Shown in pieces: positions 57,134 through 64,000 of a DNA stretch of 64,000 nt (positions within the stretch are counted from its first letter, which is position 1; every line of letters begins with the position of its first letter). The translations under genes and the position numbers were made by a program. The notes beneath the pieces were generated by a model. That model made no database searches. It saw only the letters and a program-made list of their open reading frames with translations, and was not told the DNA's origin. The DNA is from Enterobacter ludwigii (GTDB lineage Bacteria > Pseudomonadota > Gammaproteobacteria > Enterobacterales > Enterobacteriaceae). The stretch is from NCBI GenBank assembly GCA_900068845.1, contig CEFQ01000005.1, positions 988,475 to 1,052,474 on the forward strand, given 5' to 3'.

Positions 57134-60100
57134 ATGTCGAATTTTTTTATCGACCGCCCTATTTTTGCCTGGGTGCTGTCTATTCTGCTCTGCCTATGCG
57201 GCACGCTGGCGATCATCTCGCTACCGATTGAGCAGTATCCTGACCTCGCGCCGCCTAACGTACGTATCACCGCCAATTATCCCGGCGCATCCGCGGAAAC
57301 GCTGGAGAATACCGTTACGCAGGTTATCGAACAGAACATGACCGGCATCGATAATTTGATGTACATGTCCTCCAACAGCAGTAATACCGGCCAGGCACAA
57401 ATCACCCTCACCTTTACCGCTGGCACCAATCCTGATGAAGCGCGTCAGCAGGTGCAAAACCAGCTGCAGAGTGCGCTGCGTAAATTGCCCGCTGCGGTAC
57501 AGTCACAAGGCGTGACGGTTAATAAAACCGGTGATAGCAATATCCTGATGGTTGCCTTTGTCTCGACCGACGGCAGTATGGACAAACAGGATATTTCAGA
57601 TTATGTCGCCAGTAACATTCAGGATCCGCTCAGCCGTATTGATGGCGTCGGCCAGGTTGATGCTTACGGCTCGCAATATGCTATGCGCATCTGGCTCGAT
57701 CCCAACAAGCTGATTGCCTACGCGCTGACCACCGAAGACGTGGTCAGCGCTATTGAATCGCAGAACGCCCAAGTGGCGGTCGGTCAAGTGGGTGGATTAC
57801 CGTCGGTGGACAAGCAAGCGCTTAACGCCACGGTGAATGCGCAGTCAATGCTGCAAACCCCCGAGCAGTTCAAAGCAGTGACGCTGAAAACCAACAGCGA
57901 CGGCTCGGTGGTGACGCTTGGCGATGTGGCGGATGTCGCGATGGGCGCGGAAAAATATGACTTCCTCAGCCGCTACAATGGCCAGGCGGCCTCCGGGCTC
58001 GGCATTAAGCTGGCTTCCGGCGCCAATGAGATGAACACCGACAAATTGGTGCGTGCGCGAATTGCTGAGCTGTCGCACTATTTCCCGCACGGGCTGGAAG
58101 CCAAAGTCGCCTATGAAACCACGCCGTTCGTTAAGGCCTCGATTAAAGACGTGGTGAAAACCCTGCTGGAAGCGATCCTGCTGGTGTTCCTGGTGATGTA
58201 TCTGTTCCTGCAAAACTTCCGTGCCACGCTGATTCCGACCATTGCGGTGCCGGTGGTGCTGCTAGGCACCTTTGCAGTGCTGTATGCCTTTGGCTACAGC
58301 ATCAACACCTTAACGATGTTCGCCATGGTGCTCGCCATCGGCTTGCTCGTGGATGACGCCATCGTGGTGGTGGAAAACGTCGAGCGCATTATGAGTGAGG
58401 AAGGTTTGTCGCCGCGCGCTGCCACGCGCAAATCGATGGGCCAGATTCAGGGCGCGCTGGTCGGCATTGCGCTGGTACTGTCGGCGGTGTTTGTGCCGAT
58501 GGCCTTCTTCGGCGGCACCGTCGGTGCCATTTATCGTCAGTTCTCGATCACTATCGTTTCGGCAATGGTGCTTTCAGTATTAGTCGCAATGATTCTGACG
58601 CCCGCGCTCTGTTCCACGCTGCTGAAACCGCTGGAGCAAGGACATCATCACGGCCGTCGTGGTTTCTTCGGCTGGTTTAACCGTACCTTCAACGCCAGCG
58701 CCGAACGCTATGAACGTGGCGTCGCCAAAATTTTACGCAAAGGTGGCCGCTGGCTGCTGCTCTATCTCGCCATTATCGGCCTGATGGCGTTCCTGTTTAT
58801 CCGTCTGCCCACTTCGTTCCTGCCGCTGGAAGATCGCGGCGTATTCCTGACGCAGGTGCAATTGCCCGCCGGTTCAACTTTGCAACAAACCTCGGACGTG
58901 GTGGCGAAGGTCGAGAATTACTATATGACCCAGGAGAAAGACAATGTGGTCTCGGTATTCTCTACTATCGGTGCTGGCCCTGGCGGCAACGGGCAGAACG
59001 TGGCGCGTCTGTTCGTGCGCCTGAAAGATTGGGAAGCGCGTCCGGGCAGCGATCGCACCTCCTTCGCCATCATTGAGCGCGCGACCAAAGCCTTCCATAA
59101 GATCAACGAAGCGCGCGTTATCGCCAGCAGTCCACCAGCGATTACCGGCATGGGCAGCTCATCGGGCTTCGATATGGAGCTGCAGGATCACGGCGGCATC
59201 GGCCATACGCAATTAATGGCGATGCGCGATAAATTACTGGCGCTGGCTGACAGCAATCCGGCGCTGTCGCGCGTGCGTCACAACGGCCTCGACGACAGCC
59301 CGCAGTTGCAGATTGATGTCGATCAGCGCAAAGCACAGGCACTTGGGGTGTCGCTGGATACCATCAATGACACCTTAACCACCGCGTGGGGCTCAACCTA
59401 CGTCAATGACTTCCTCGATCGCGGCCGCGTCAAGAAAGTCTACGTACAGGCTGCCGCCGCATTCCGCATGCTGCCGGAAGACGTGAATAAATGGTACGTG
59501 CGCAACAACAGCGGCGGTATGGTGCCGTTCTCCGCGTTCGCCACCAGTCACTGGCAAACCGGTTCACCGCGTCTGGAGCGTTATAACGGTTACTCTGCAC
59601 TGGAGATTGTGGGTGAAGCGGCGAACGGTGTCAGCAGCGGTACGGCGATGGATGTGATGGAAAAACTGGTGGGGCAACTGCCGCTCGGCGTCGGCTTCCA
59701 GTGGACTGGTGCATCTTATCAGGAGCGCTTGTCCGGTTCGCAGGCGCCGGCGCTGTACGCCATTTCGCTGCTGGTGGTGTTCCTGTGCCTCGCGGCATTG
59801 TACGAGAGCTGGTCAATTCCGTTCTCCGTAATGCTGGTGGTGCCACTCGGTGTAGTCGGCGCGCTGGTGGCAACCTGGATGCGCGGGCTGGAAAACGATG
59901 TCTATTTCCAGGTTGGCTTGCTAACGGTAATCGGGTTGTCGGCGAAGAATGCCATTTTGATTGTGGAGTTTGCCAATGAGATCAACAGCAAAGGTCGCGA
60001 ACTGCTGGAATCGACGCTGGAAGCTTCTCGTCAGCGTCTGCGCCCGATATTGATGACCTCACTGGCATTTATCTTCGGCGTGCTGCCAATGGCCATCAGC

Positions 60101-60250
60101 AGCGGCGCCGGTTCCGGCAGCCAGCACGCGGTGGGCACTGGCGTGATGGGCGGGATGATCTCGGCCACCGTGCTGGCGATCTTCTTCGTCCCGCTGTTCT
60201 TTGTGGTGGTGCGTCGCCGCTTCCCGCTGAAGGAGAAGCCGCACGATTAA
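57134..60250 (+). CDS. acrD: Aminoglycoside efflux RND transporter AcrD
   Basis: A 1038-residue RND-family inner-membrane pump that works with AcrA and TolC to expel aminoglycosides and other amphiphilic compounds. Twelve transmembrane helices and two large periplasmic loops are evident. The proton-relay aspartates are in [14 protein letters not shown]. The sequence follows E. coli AcrD closely, for instance [18 protein letters not shown] at the start and [20 protein letters not shown] near the end. The ATG at 57134 has AGGAG 10 nt upstream; a TTG at 57116 was rejected. No membrane-fusion gene is adjacent, as in E. coli. Confidence 0.95.
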   Translation: MSNFFIDRPIFAWVLSILLCLCGTLAIISLPIEQYPDLAPPNVRITANYPGASAETLENTVTQVIEQNMTGIDNLMYMSSNSSNTGQAQITLTFTAGTNPDEARQQVQNQLQSALRKLPAAVQSQGVTVNKTGDSNILMVAFVSTDGSMDKQDISDYVASNIQDPLSRIDGVGQVDAYGSQYAMRIWLDPNKLIAYALTTEDVVSAIESQNAQVAVGQVGGLPSVDKQALNATVNAQSMLQTPEQFKAVTLKTNSDGSVVTLGDVADVAMGAEKYDFLSRYNGQAASGLGIKLASGANEMNTDKLVRARIAELSHYFPHGLEAKVAYETTPFVKASIKDVVKTLLEAILLVFLVMYLFLQNFRATLIPTIAVPVVLLGTFAVLYAFGYSINTLTMFAMVLAIGLLVDDAIVVVENVERIMSEEGLSPRAATRKSMGQIQGALVGIALVLSAVFVPMAFFGGTVGAIYRQFSITIVSAMVLSVLVAMILTPALCSTLLKPLEQGHHHGRRGFFGWFNRTFNASAERYERGVAKILRKGGRWLLLYLAIIGLMAFLFIRLPTSFLPLEDRGVFLTQVQLPAGSTLQQTSDVVAKVENYYMTQEKDNVVSVFSTIGAGPGGNGQNVARLFVRLKDWEARPGSDRTSFAIIERATKAFHKINEARVIASSPPAITGMGSSSGFDMELQDHGGIGHTQLMAMRDKLLALADSNPALSRVRHNGLDDSPQLQIDVDQRKAQALGVSLDTINDTLTTAWGSTYVNDFLDRGRVKKVYVQAAAAFRMLPEDVNKWYVRNNSGGMVPFSAFATSHWQTGSPRLERYNGYSALEIVGEAANGVSSGTAMDVMEKLVGQLPLGVGFQWTGASYQERLSGSQAPALYAISLLVVFLCLAALYESWSIPFSVMLVVPLGVVGALVATWMRGLENDVYFQVGLLTVIGLSAKNAILIVEFANEINSKGRELLESTLEASRQRLRPILMTSLAFIFGVLPMAISSGAGSGSQHAVGTGVMGGMISATVLAIFFVPLFFVVVRRRFPLKEKPHD

Positions 60251-60283
60251 CCTGCCATTCCGCACCGTGCAATATGAAAGAAT

Positions 60284-60307
60284 GTAGGGTCGCCATTTAT
60301 GGCGACC
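60284..60307 (+). repeat. GTAG-type palindrome, family 2 (single unit)
   Basis: GTAGGGTCGCCATTTATGGC-GACC, a single copy of the unit paired at 46868 and 47620. It lies just after acrD and before its terminator. Confidence 0.85.
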
Positions 60308-60337
60308 GTTTTAACGCCCCGGTGACGACGTAATAAA

Positions 60338-60369
60338 AAAGCCGCCATAGCATGCCAGGCGGCTTTATT
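60338..60369. terminator. Bidirectional terminator between acrD and ypfM
   Basis: A 9-bp stem AAAGCCGCC/GGCGGCTTT (60338-60346, 60358-60366) with an 11-nt loop, A-run before and T-run after, between convergent genes. Confidence 0.8.
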
Positions 60370-60427
60370 GTTGTGTGTGGTAAGAATTACAGCAAGTTGG
60401 GAAATGCCCTGCTTTTCTCTTCACGCG

Positions 60428-60487
60428 TTACTTACGTAACATCGCTTCGATGAATTCTTTCCAGTTTCCCATTTCGGTGTCGACCAT
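60428..60487 (-). CDS. ypfM: Nineteen-residue small protein YpfM
   Basis: A 19-codon gene whose product, MVDTEMGNWKEFIEAMLRK, matches the 19-residue E. coli small protein YpfM (I recall GNWKDFIEVMLRK as its conserved end) in length and position. A ribosome site GAGAGGG stands 5 nt before the ATG, and a good promoter is found at 60513-60541. The upstream frame is open to 60616, but that extension crosses the promoter and is not supported. The protein is amphipathic and of unknown function. Such a gene is easily missed by automated annotation. Confidence 0.88.
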   Translation of the reverse strand: MVDTEMGNWKEFIEAMLRK

Positions 60488-60512
60488 AAAACCCTCTCTT
60501 ATTGTAGCGGCA

Positions 60513-60541
60513 ATTCTACGCCGTTTTTTTCTACAGGTGAA
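60513..60541 (-). promoter_or_regulatory. Sigma-70 promoter of ypfM
   Basis: Minus-strand -35 TTCACC (60536-60541) and -10 TAGAAT (60513-60518) with a 17-nt spacer, giving a leader of about 20 nt that ends in the ypfM ribosome site. Confidence 0.65.
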
Positions 60542-60891
60542 TACGTTTCCACCTGTTATCACTATCGGCAAAAGTAGTGGAAAACTGTAATTTACTGAAA
60601 TTGCGTACTGACGCACATTTCAGCAACCCTATAATGCGTCAGGAAAAAAGCCAACCTTAAATCGGGTAGCAGAAATTGGCACTTAGGATAATCCTTAGTG
60701 GCCTGATGATGTCGCTGGCAATAATTCGATGCTTAAGTGAAAGCGTTTCCCGGTCCTAAGTAATAAAATTTATAACGGCAAATTCGTCATGAAAAAACGT
60801 GAATAAGCCAGGCTTTCGCCGCCAGCGCTCACAGCCCTTAGAGCGCTGTGGTAAACTCGCGCTTTATTTTTTTATAAAACGGGAATAAGCG
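60542..60891 (+). promoter_or_regulatory. Leader region of yffB with promoter and hairpins
   Basis: This 350-bp stretch has no gene. A perfect -10 TATAAT (60630-60635) with -35-like CTGACG (60608-60613, 16-nt spacer) points toward yffB. Downstream are an imperfect hairpin GGCACTTAGGAT-AATCCTTAGTGGCC (about 60678-60703), a hairpin CAGCGCTC/GAGCGCTG (60823-60830, 60841-60848), and an alternative AGCGC/GCGCT stem followed by TTTATTTTTTT (60863-60873). The last two are mutually exclusive, as in attenuators. A small RNA or a regulated leader are both possible. Confidence 0.4.
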
Positions 60892-61260
60892 ATGACAGCG
60901 CAGTGGGTGATGTACGGAATTAAAAATTGCGACACGATTAAAAAAGCACGCAACGCTTTAGCAGCTTCCGGCATTGACTATCGTTTTCATGATTATCGCG
61001 TGGATGGGATTGATGACGCGCTGCTGCAATCTTTCATTGATCAGCTCGGTTATGAGGCACTGCTCAACACGCGCGGCACCACCTGGCGCAAGCTGCCGGA
61101 TGAGGAACGCGCGGCGGTAACCGATGCGGTCAGCGCTAAAGCGGTCATGCTCGCGCAGCCGGCTATCATCAAACGCCCTGTACTGGCCGCGCCGAATGGC
61201 GATCTGCTGGTTGGCTTCAACGATGCCCTTTATTCCGCCTTTATCCAGGAGAAGTCATAA
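60892..61260 (+). CDS. yffB: ArsC/Spx-family protein YffB
   Basis: A 122-residue thioredoxin-fold protein of the ArsC/Spx family. The N-terminal motif [18 protein letters not shown] carries one cysteine (CDT rather than CXXC), and [12 protein letters not shown] and [18 protein letters not shown] follow the family pattern. It is predicted to be a glutathione-dependent thiol reductase; no arsenic genes are near. It stops one base before the dapE start codon, so the two genes are coupled, as in E. coli. Confidence 0.9.
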   Translation: MTAQWVMYGIKNCDTIKKARNALAASGIDYRFHDYRVDGIDDALLQSFIDQLGYEALLNTRGTTWRKLPDEERAAVTDAVSAKAVMLAQPAIIKRPVLAAPNGDLLVGFNDALYSAFIQEKS

Positions 61261-61261
61261 C

Positions 61262-62389
61262 ATGTTCTGTCCGGTTATTGAGCTGGCTCAGCAGCTTATC
61301 CGTCGCCCGTCTCTCAGCCCGGATGATGCCGGTTGTCAGGCGCTGCTGATTGCGCGTCTGGAAGCCATTGGCTTCACTGTCGAGCCGATGCATATTGGCG
61401 ATACGCTGAACTTTTGGGCCACGCGCGGCCAGGGCGAGACGCTGGCGTTTGCCGGTCATACCGATGTGGTGCCGCCTGGTGACGCCAATCGCTGGATCAG
61501 CCCACCATTTGAACCAAGTATCCGCGACGGCATGCTGTTTGGCCGCGGTGCCGCTGACATGAAAGGCTCGCTGGCGGCGATGGTGGTGGCAGCGGAACGC
61601 TTTGTTGCCGCCAATCCGCAGCATAAAGGTCGTCTGGCATTCCTGATTACCTCAGATGAAGAAGCCAGCGCGGTTAACGGTACGGTGAAAGTGGTTGAGC
61701 GCCTGATGGCACGCAACGAACGCATGGATTATTGCCTGGTCGGCGAACCGTCAAGCACCGAGATCGTTGGCGATGTGGTGAAGAATGGCCGTCGCGGTTC
61801 GATGACCGCCAATCTGACTCTTCACGGCGTACAAGGCCATGTAGCCTATCCGCATCTGGCGGATAATCCTGTGCATCGCGCCATGCCAGCGCTAAATGAG
61901 CTGGTAGAAACGGTGTGGGATGAAGGCAATGAATTCTTCCCGCCGACCAGCATGCAAATCGCCAATGTGCAGGCCGGTACCGGCAGTAATAATGTGATTC
62001 CTGGCGAATTCTTTGTGCAGTTCAACTTCCGTTTCAGTACACAGTTAACCGATCAAATGATCAAAGATCGCGTCGCTGAACTGCTCGATCGTCATCAGCT
62101 GCGCTATACGCTGGAGTGGAATGTTTCCGGTCAACCGTTCCTGACTTCACGCGGCAAGCTGGTGGATGCCGTGGTGAACGCTGTGGCGCACTATAATGAG
62201 ATTAAGCCGCAGTTGCTCACCACCGGCGGCACCTCCGATGGGCGCTTTATTGCGCGTATGGGTGCACAAGTGGTGGAGCTCGGCCCGGTGAACGCCACCA
62301 TTCATAAGATCAATGAGTGCGTGAAAGCGTCAGATTTGCAAATGCTGAGCCGTATGTATCAACGCATCATGGAACAGCTGATCGCCTAA
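61262..62389 (+). CDS. dapE: Succinyl-diaminopimelate desuccinylase
   Basis: A 375-residue zinc peptidase-like enzyme of the lysine/meso-DAP pathway; it removes succinate from N-succinyl-LL-diaminopimelate. Metal-binding and catalytic motifs are [23 protein letters not shown] and [13 protein letters not shown], with GGTSDGRFI in the C-terminal part. The length is that of E. coli DapE. The start ATG at 61262 follows the yffB stop by one base; the longer frame to 61124 runs inside yffB. Confidence 0.96.
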   Translation: MFCPVIELAQQLIRRPSLSPDDAGCQALLIARLEAIGFTVEPMHIGDTLNFWATRGQGETLAFAGHTDVVPPGDANRWISPPFEPSIRDGMLFGRGAADMKGSLAAMVVAAERFVAANPQHKGRLAFLITSDEEASAVNGTVKVVERLMARNERMDYCLVGEPSSTEIVGDVVKNGRRGSMTANLTLHGVQGHVAYPHLADNPVHRAMPALNELVETVWDEGNEFFPPTSMQIANVQAGTGSNNVIPGEFFVQFNFRFSTQLTDQMIKDRVAELLDRHQLRYTLEWNVSGQPFLTSRGKLVDAVVNAVAHYNEIKPQLLTTGGTSDGRFIARMGAQVVELGPVNATIHKINECVKASDLQMLSRMYQRIMEQLIA

Positions 62390-62410
62390 GCGCGCAGAAG
62401 GAGAAAGGGG

Positions 62411-62599
62411 ATGGAATTCTTTAAAGAGTACTGGTGGATCCTGGTGATCCTGCTGATGGTTGGTATTTTAATGAACGTTTATAAAGATCTAAAACGTATC
62501 GACCATAAAAAATTCATGGACAACAAACCGACGTTGCCGCCACATCGTGACTTTAACGATAAATGGGATGACGAAGAGGATTGGCCGAAAAAGAAATAA
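62411..62599 (+). CDS. ypfN: UPF0370 small membrane protein YpfN
   Basis: A 62-residue protein with one N-terminal transmembrane helix ([18 protein letters not shown]) and a charged tail with [20 protein letters not shown], the hallmark of this family. It lies 21 nt after dapE with AGGAGAAAGGGG upstream. Function unknown; always next to dapE in enterobacteria. Confidence 0.9.
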   Translation: MEFFKEYWWILVILLMVGILMNVYKDLKRIDHKKFMDNKPTLPPHRDFNDKWDDEEDWPKKK

Positions 62600-62625
62600 C
62601 TTCAGCTAAATCAGTCTACCTACCC

Positions 62626-62701
62626 GTAGCGGCGCGATTCATCGCGCGGGTTTTAGCAGCGGTAGCGCTGTCAAAATGCGCGCGATGAATCGCGCCGCTA
62701 C
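62626..62701. repeat. GTAG-type palindromic repeat, family 1 (long-loop copy)
   Basis: Outer arms GTAGCGGCGCGATTCATCGC (from 62626) and the complementary GCGATGAATCGCGCCGCTAC (to 62701) enclose about 30 nt that contain AGCGGTAGCGCT. It lies between the convergent ypfN and ypfH. Confidence 0.85.
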
Positions 62702-62716
62702 GAATTATGCAACTAT

Positions 62717-63412
62717 CTAAATCATCATCACTACATCATCATCGCCGGGCCTGGCGCCACTCAGCGCCTCATCGAAGTAACGACGCGGCACGGTATAACG
62801 CAGATGATTCAGCGCCAGCTCCATGCTGCGATCGTCTATCGCGTGCGGTAAATCTTCGACCACATCCAGCGTCACATCGCCGCCCAATGACAGCAGACGT
62901 TGCTTCGCCTCTTGCGCATGCTGCAGCGGAATCTGTTCGTCGTCATCACCGTGAATCAGATGGATGGTGTTGCGCGTGGTGGCGCGCAGCGGCAGCGTGG
63001 CATAGCGGCTGCTAAACACAATTGCGCGTCCCGCCAGATCCGGCTGCGCTTTCATGCCTTCCAGCACCATGGTGCCGCCCTGCGAAAAGCCGACCAGCGC
63101 AGTGGCTTCTGCGCGCACGCCGCTCTCCTGCTGCCAGTGGCGTACCGATTCCACGAATTCTGGCATTATCGCATCCACGCCCTGCTGCTCAGAACGATCG
63201 TGCGCCGGAATATCGGCAAACCATTGACGACCTTGCGGCAAGCTGCCGGCGTAAGGTGCGCCAACCGAAATCACCAGCGCTTGCGGAAACGCTTTCGCGA
63301 ACCAGCTGCCAATCTGCGCCATCGAATCCGGGTTATCGTTTACGCCGTGATACAGCAGGAACAGCTGCGCCGCACTGCTGGGTTGCTGAACAATTACATA
63401 TCGTAGTGCCAT
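62717..63412 (-). CDS. ypfH: Carboxylesterase YpfH
   Basis: A 231-residue alpha/beta hydrolase of the phospholipase/carboxylesterase family. It has the early LFLLYHGVNDNPDSM, the nucleophile elbow LVGFSQGGTMVLEG with the catalytic Ser, IHGDDDEQIPLQHA (Asp region), and DLPHAID with the catalytic His. E. coli YpfH hydrolyses short-chain esters; the natural substrate is unknown. It is the neighbour of tmcA, as in E. coli. Confidence 0.9.
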   Translation of the reverse strand: MALRYVIVQQPSSAAQLFLLYHGVNDNPDSMAQIGSWFAKAFPQALVISVGAPYAGSLPQGRQWFADIPAHDRSEQQGVDAIMPEFVESVRHWQQESGVRAEATALVGFSQGGTMVLEGMKAQPDLAGRAIVFSSRYATLPLRATTRNTIHLIHGDDDEQIPLQHAQEAKQRLLSLGGDVTLDVVEDLPHAIDDRSMELALNHLRYTVPRRYFDEALSGARPGDDDVVMMI

Positions 63413-63485
63413 AAGATCCTCCTCAAATCACTATACGCCGCTGCTGGCACAGAGATATCGGGAAAATTTGAACGAGATAATGCAT

Positions 63486-64000
63486 TTATTGCAATGAGCG
63501 GAGCCGCTGTGCCGCATCGGGATGGAAATGAACCAGTGCTGCGGCAGCCTCCGATCGCAGCTGGTGCATCAAGGCTTTACGCCCGCTGAGACCGGCATTT
63601 TGCGCTGCGCTCGTCAGCGTCTGTTTTTGTAGCAGGATGGCGTTCAACAGCGGTGAAGGAGATTGGCGCACCAGGCGCTGTAACACCGCGTAGCTGGCTT
63701 CGAAGGGACGCTGCGCCCAGGCAAAACCAGCCAGCAGCGTTAAATCCTCGTCATTTAGCTGCTGGCTGGCATCGCTGGTCAGCGCTAACGGCAGCTCAAT
63801 GATATCTTGCAGCCACCGCCAATCACGTGCCAGGCGCTGTGCTGCCTGCTGTTGTAACGCTTCACCTTCCGCAGATATTGCCAGCATCGCCATCGCGGCA
63901 TAACAGCCACTGCTGGCTTCACGTTGCGAGCCGATGCGCACCAGCGTAAAACCGCAGGCGCGCCAGAAGTGCCACAAGGATTCGGTATAGCCGAAACTGA
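63486..64000 (-). CDS. tmcA: tRNA(Met) cytidine acetyltransferase TmcA, C-terminal part (partial)
   Basis: The frame is open to the window edge and gives the last 171 residues of a protein that starts outside. The segment SFGYTES-LWHFWRACGFTLVRIG at the window end fits the GNAT acetyltransferase core of TmcA, and the rest (RDWRWLQDIIELPL, LLAGFAWAQRPFEAS, GRKALMHQLRSEAAAAL) resembles its tRNA-binding tail. TmcA acetylates the wobble cytidine of elongator tRNA-Met using ATP and acetyl-CoA. The position after ypfH is that of E. coli tmcA (ypfI). The TTG at 63977 is internal, not a start. Confidence 0.85.
   Translation of the reverse strand, partial: SFGYTESLWHFWRACGFTLVRIGSQREASSGCYAAMAMLAISAEGEALQQQAAQRLARDWRWLQDIIELPLALTSDASQQLNDEDLTLLAGFAWAQRPFEASYAVLQRLVRQSPSPLLNAILLQKQTLTSAAQNAGLSGRKALMHQLRSEAAAALVHFHPDAAQRLRSLQ

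Noticed and set aside
60504..60520. GTAGCGGCAATTCTACGCC as another family 1 repeat
   Set aside because: It shares GTAGCGGC but lacks the palindrome, and it coincides with the -10 box of the ypfM promoter.
60789..60806. ATG AAA AAA CGT GAA TAA as a leader peptide before yffB
   Set aside because: Only five codons, with no ribosome site and no run of regulatory codons.

Overview
The window is chromosomal DNA of an enterobacterium, most likely an Erwiniaceae member of the Pantoea/Erwinia type. Gene order follows the E. coli 54-56 min region closely: nupC, alaXW, yfeC, gltX, valUXY-lysV, yfeR/yfeH, ypeB-ligA-zipA, cysZ-cysK, ptsHI-crr, cysM-cysAWUP, yfeYZ-ypeA, amiA-hemF, maeB, talA-tktB, ypfG, nudK, narQ, acrD, ypfM, yffB-dapE-ypfN, ypfH, tmcA. 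Protein families and start sites were assigned by reading translations against remembered family sequences; no database search was run.

Layout. 1-3.6 kb: the end of nupC, then a three-gene organosulfur operon (flavin monooxygenase, cysteine dioxygenase, four-domain rhodanese). 3.7-8.4 kb: tRNA-Ala pair, FNT-family channel, yfeC, gltX, a tRNA-Val x3/tRNA-Lys array ending in an interrupted tRNA-Lys 3' remnant, and a FlxA-like gene. 8.4-14.6 kb: yfeR/yfeH, ypeB-ligA, zipA, cysZ. 14.8-26 kb: cysteine synthesis and sulfate/thiosulfate uptake (cysK, cysM, cysPTWA) interleaved with the PTS operon and a Cpx-like two-component pair. 26-38.4 kb: envelope and central metabolism genes (yfeY, yfeZ, ypeA, amiA, hemF, maeB, talA, tktB, ampH, ypfG). 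The hemF-maeB junction, which holds the eut operon in E. coli, holds only repeat DNA. 38.4-46.9 kb: an eight-gene carbohydrate cluster (DeoR regulator, ABC transporter with two permeases, AlsE-like epimerase, ROK kinase, PfkB kinase) behind a good CRP site. 46.9-57 kb: nudK, napFDABC, ansP, a DUF1471 gene and narQ-narP. 57-64 kb: acrD, the 19-residue gene ypfM, yffB-dapE-ypfN, ypfH and the C-terminal part of tmcA.

Functional themes. Sulfur metabolism is concentrated here: sulfonate and cysteine oxidation genes, CysZ, both O-acetylserine sulfhydrylases and the CysPTWA transporter. Periplasmic nitrate reductase lies within 3 kb of the NarQ/NarP sensor-regulator pair, a linkage that E. coli lacks.

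The signal that ordinary genes do not explain is a set of dispersed palindromes beginning with GTAG. Two families were seen: one built on GTAGCGGCGCAATT..., the other on GTAGGGTCGCCATTCATGGC. They occur alone, as 66-bp inverted pairs on both sides of nudK, and nested in a roughly 167-bp element with terminal inverted repeats. That element appears twice, in opposite orientations, at 30129-30295 and 56113-56280; the second copy lies between narQ and narP. The GTAG head is what REP sequences mobilised by RAYT transposases look like, but no transposase gene is in the window.
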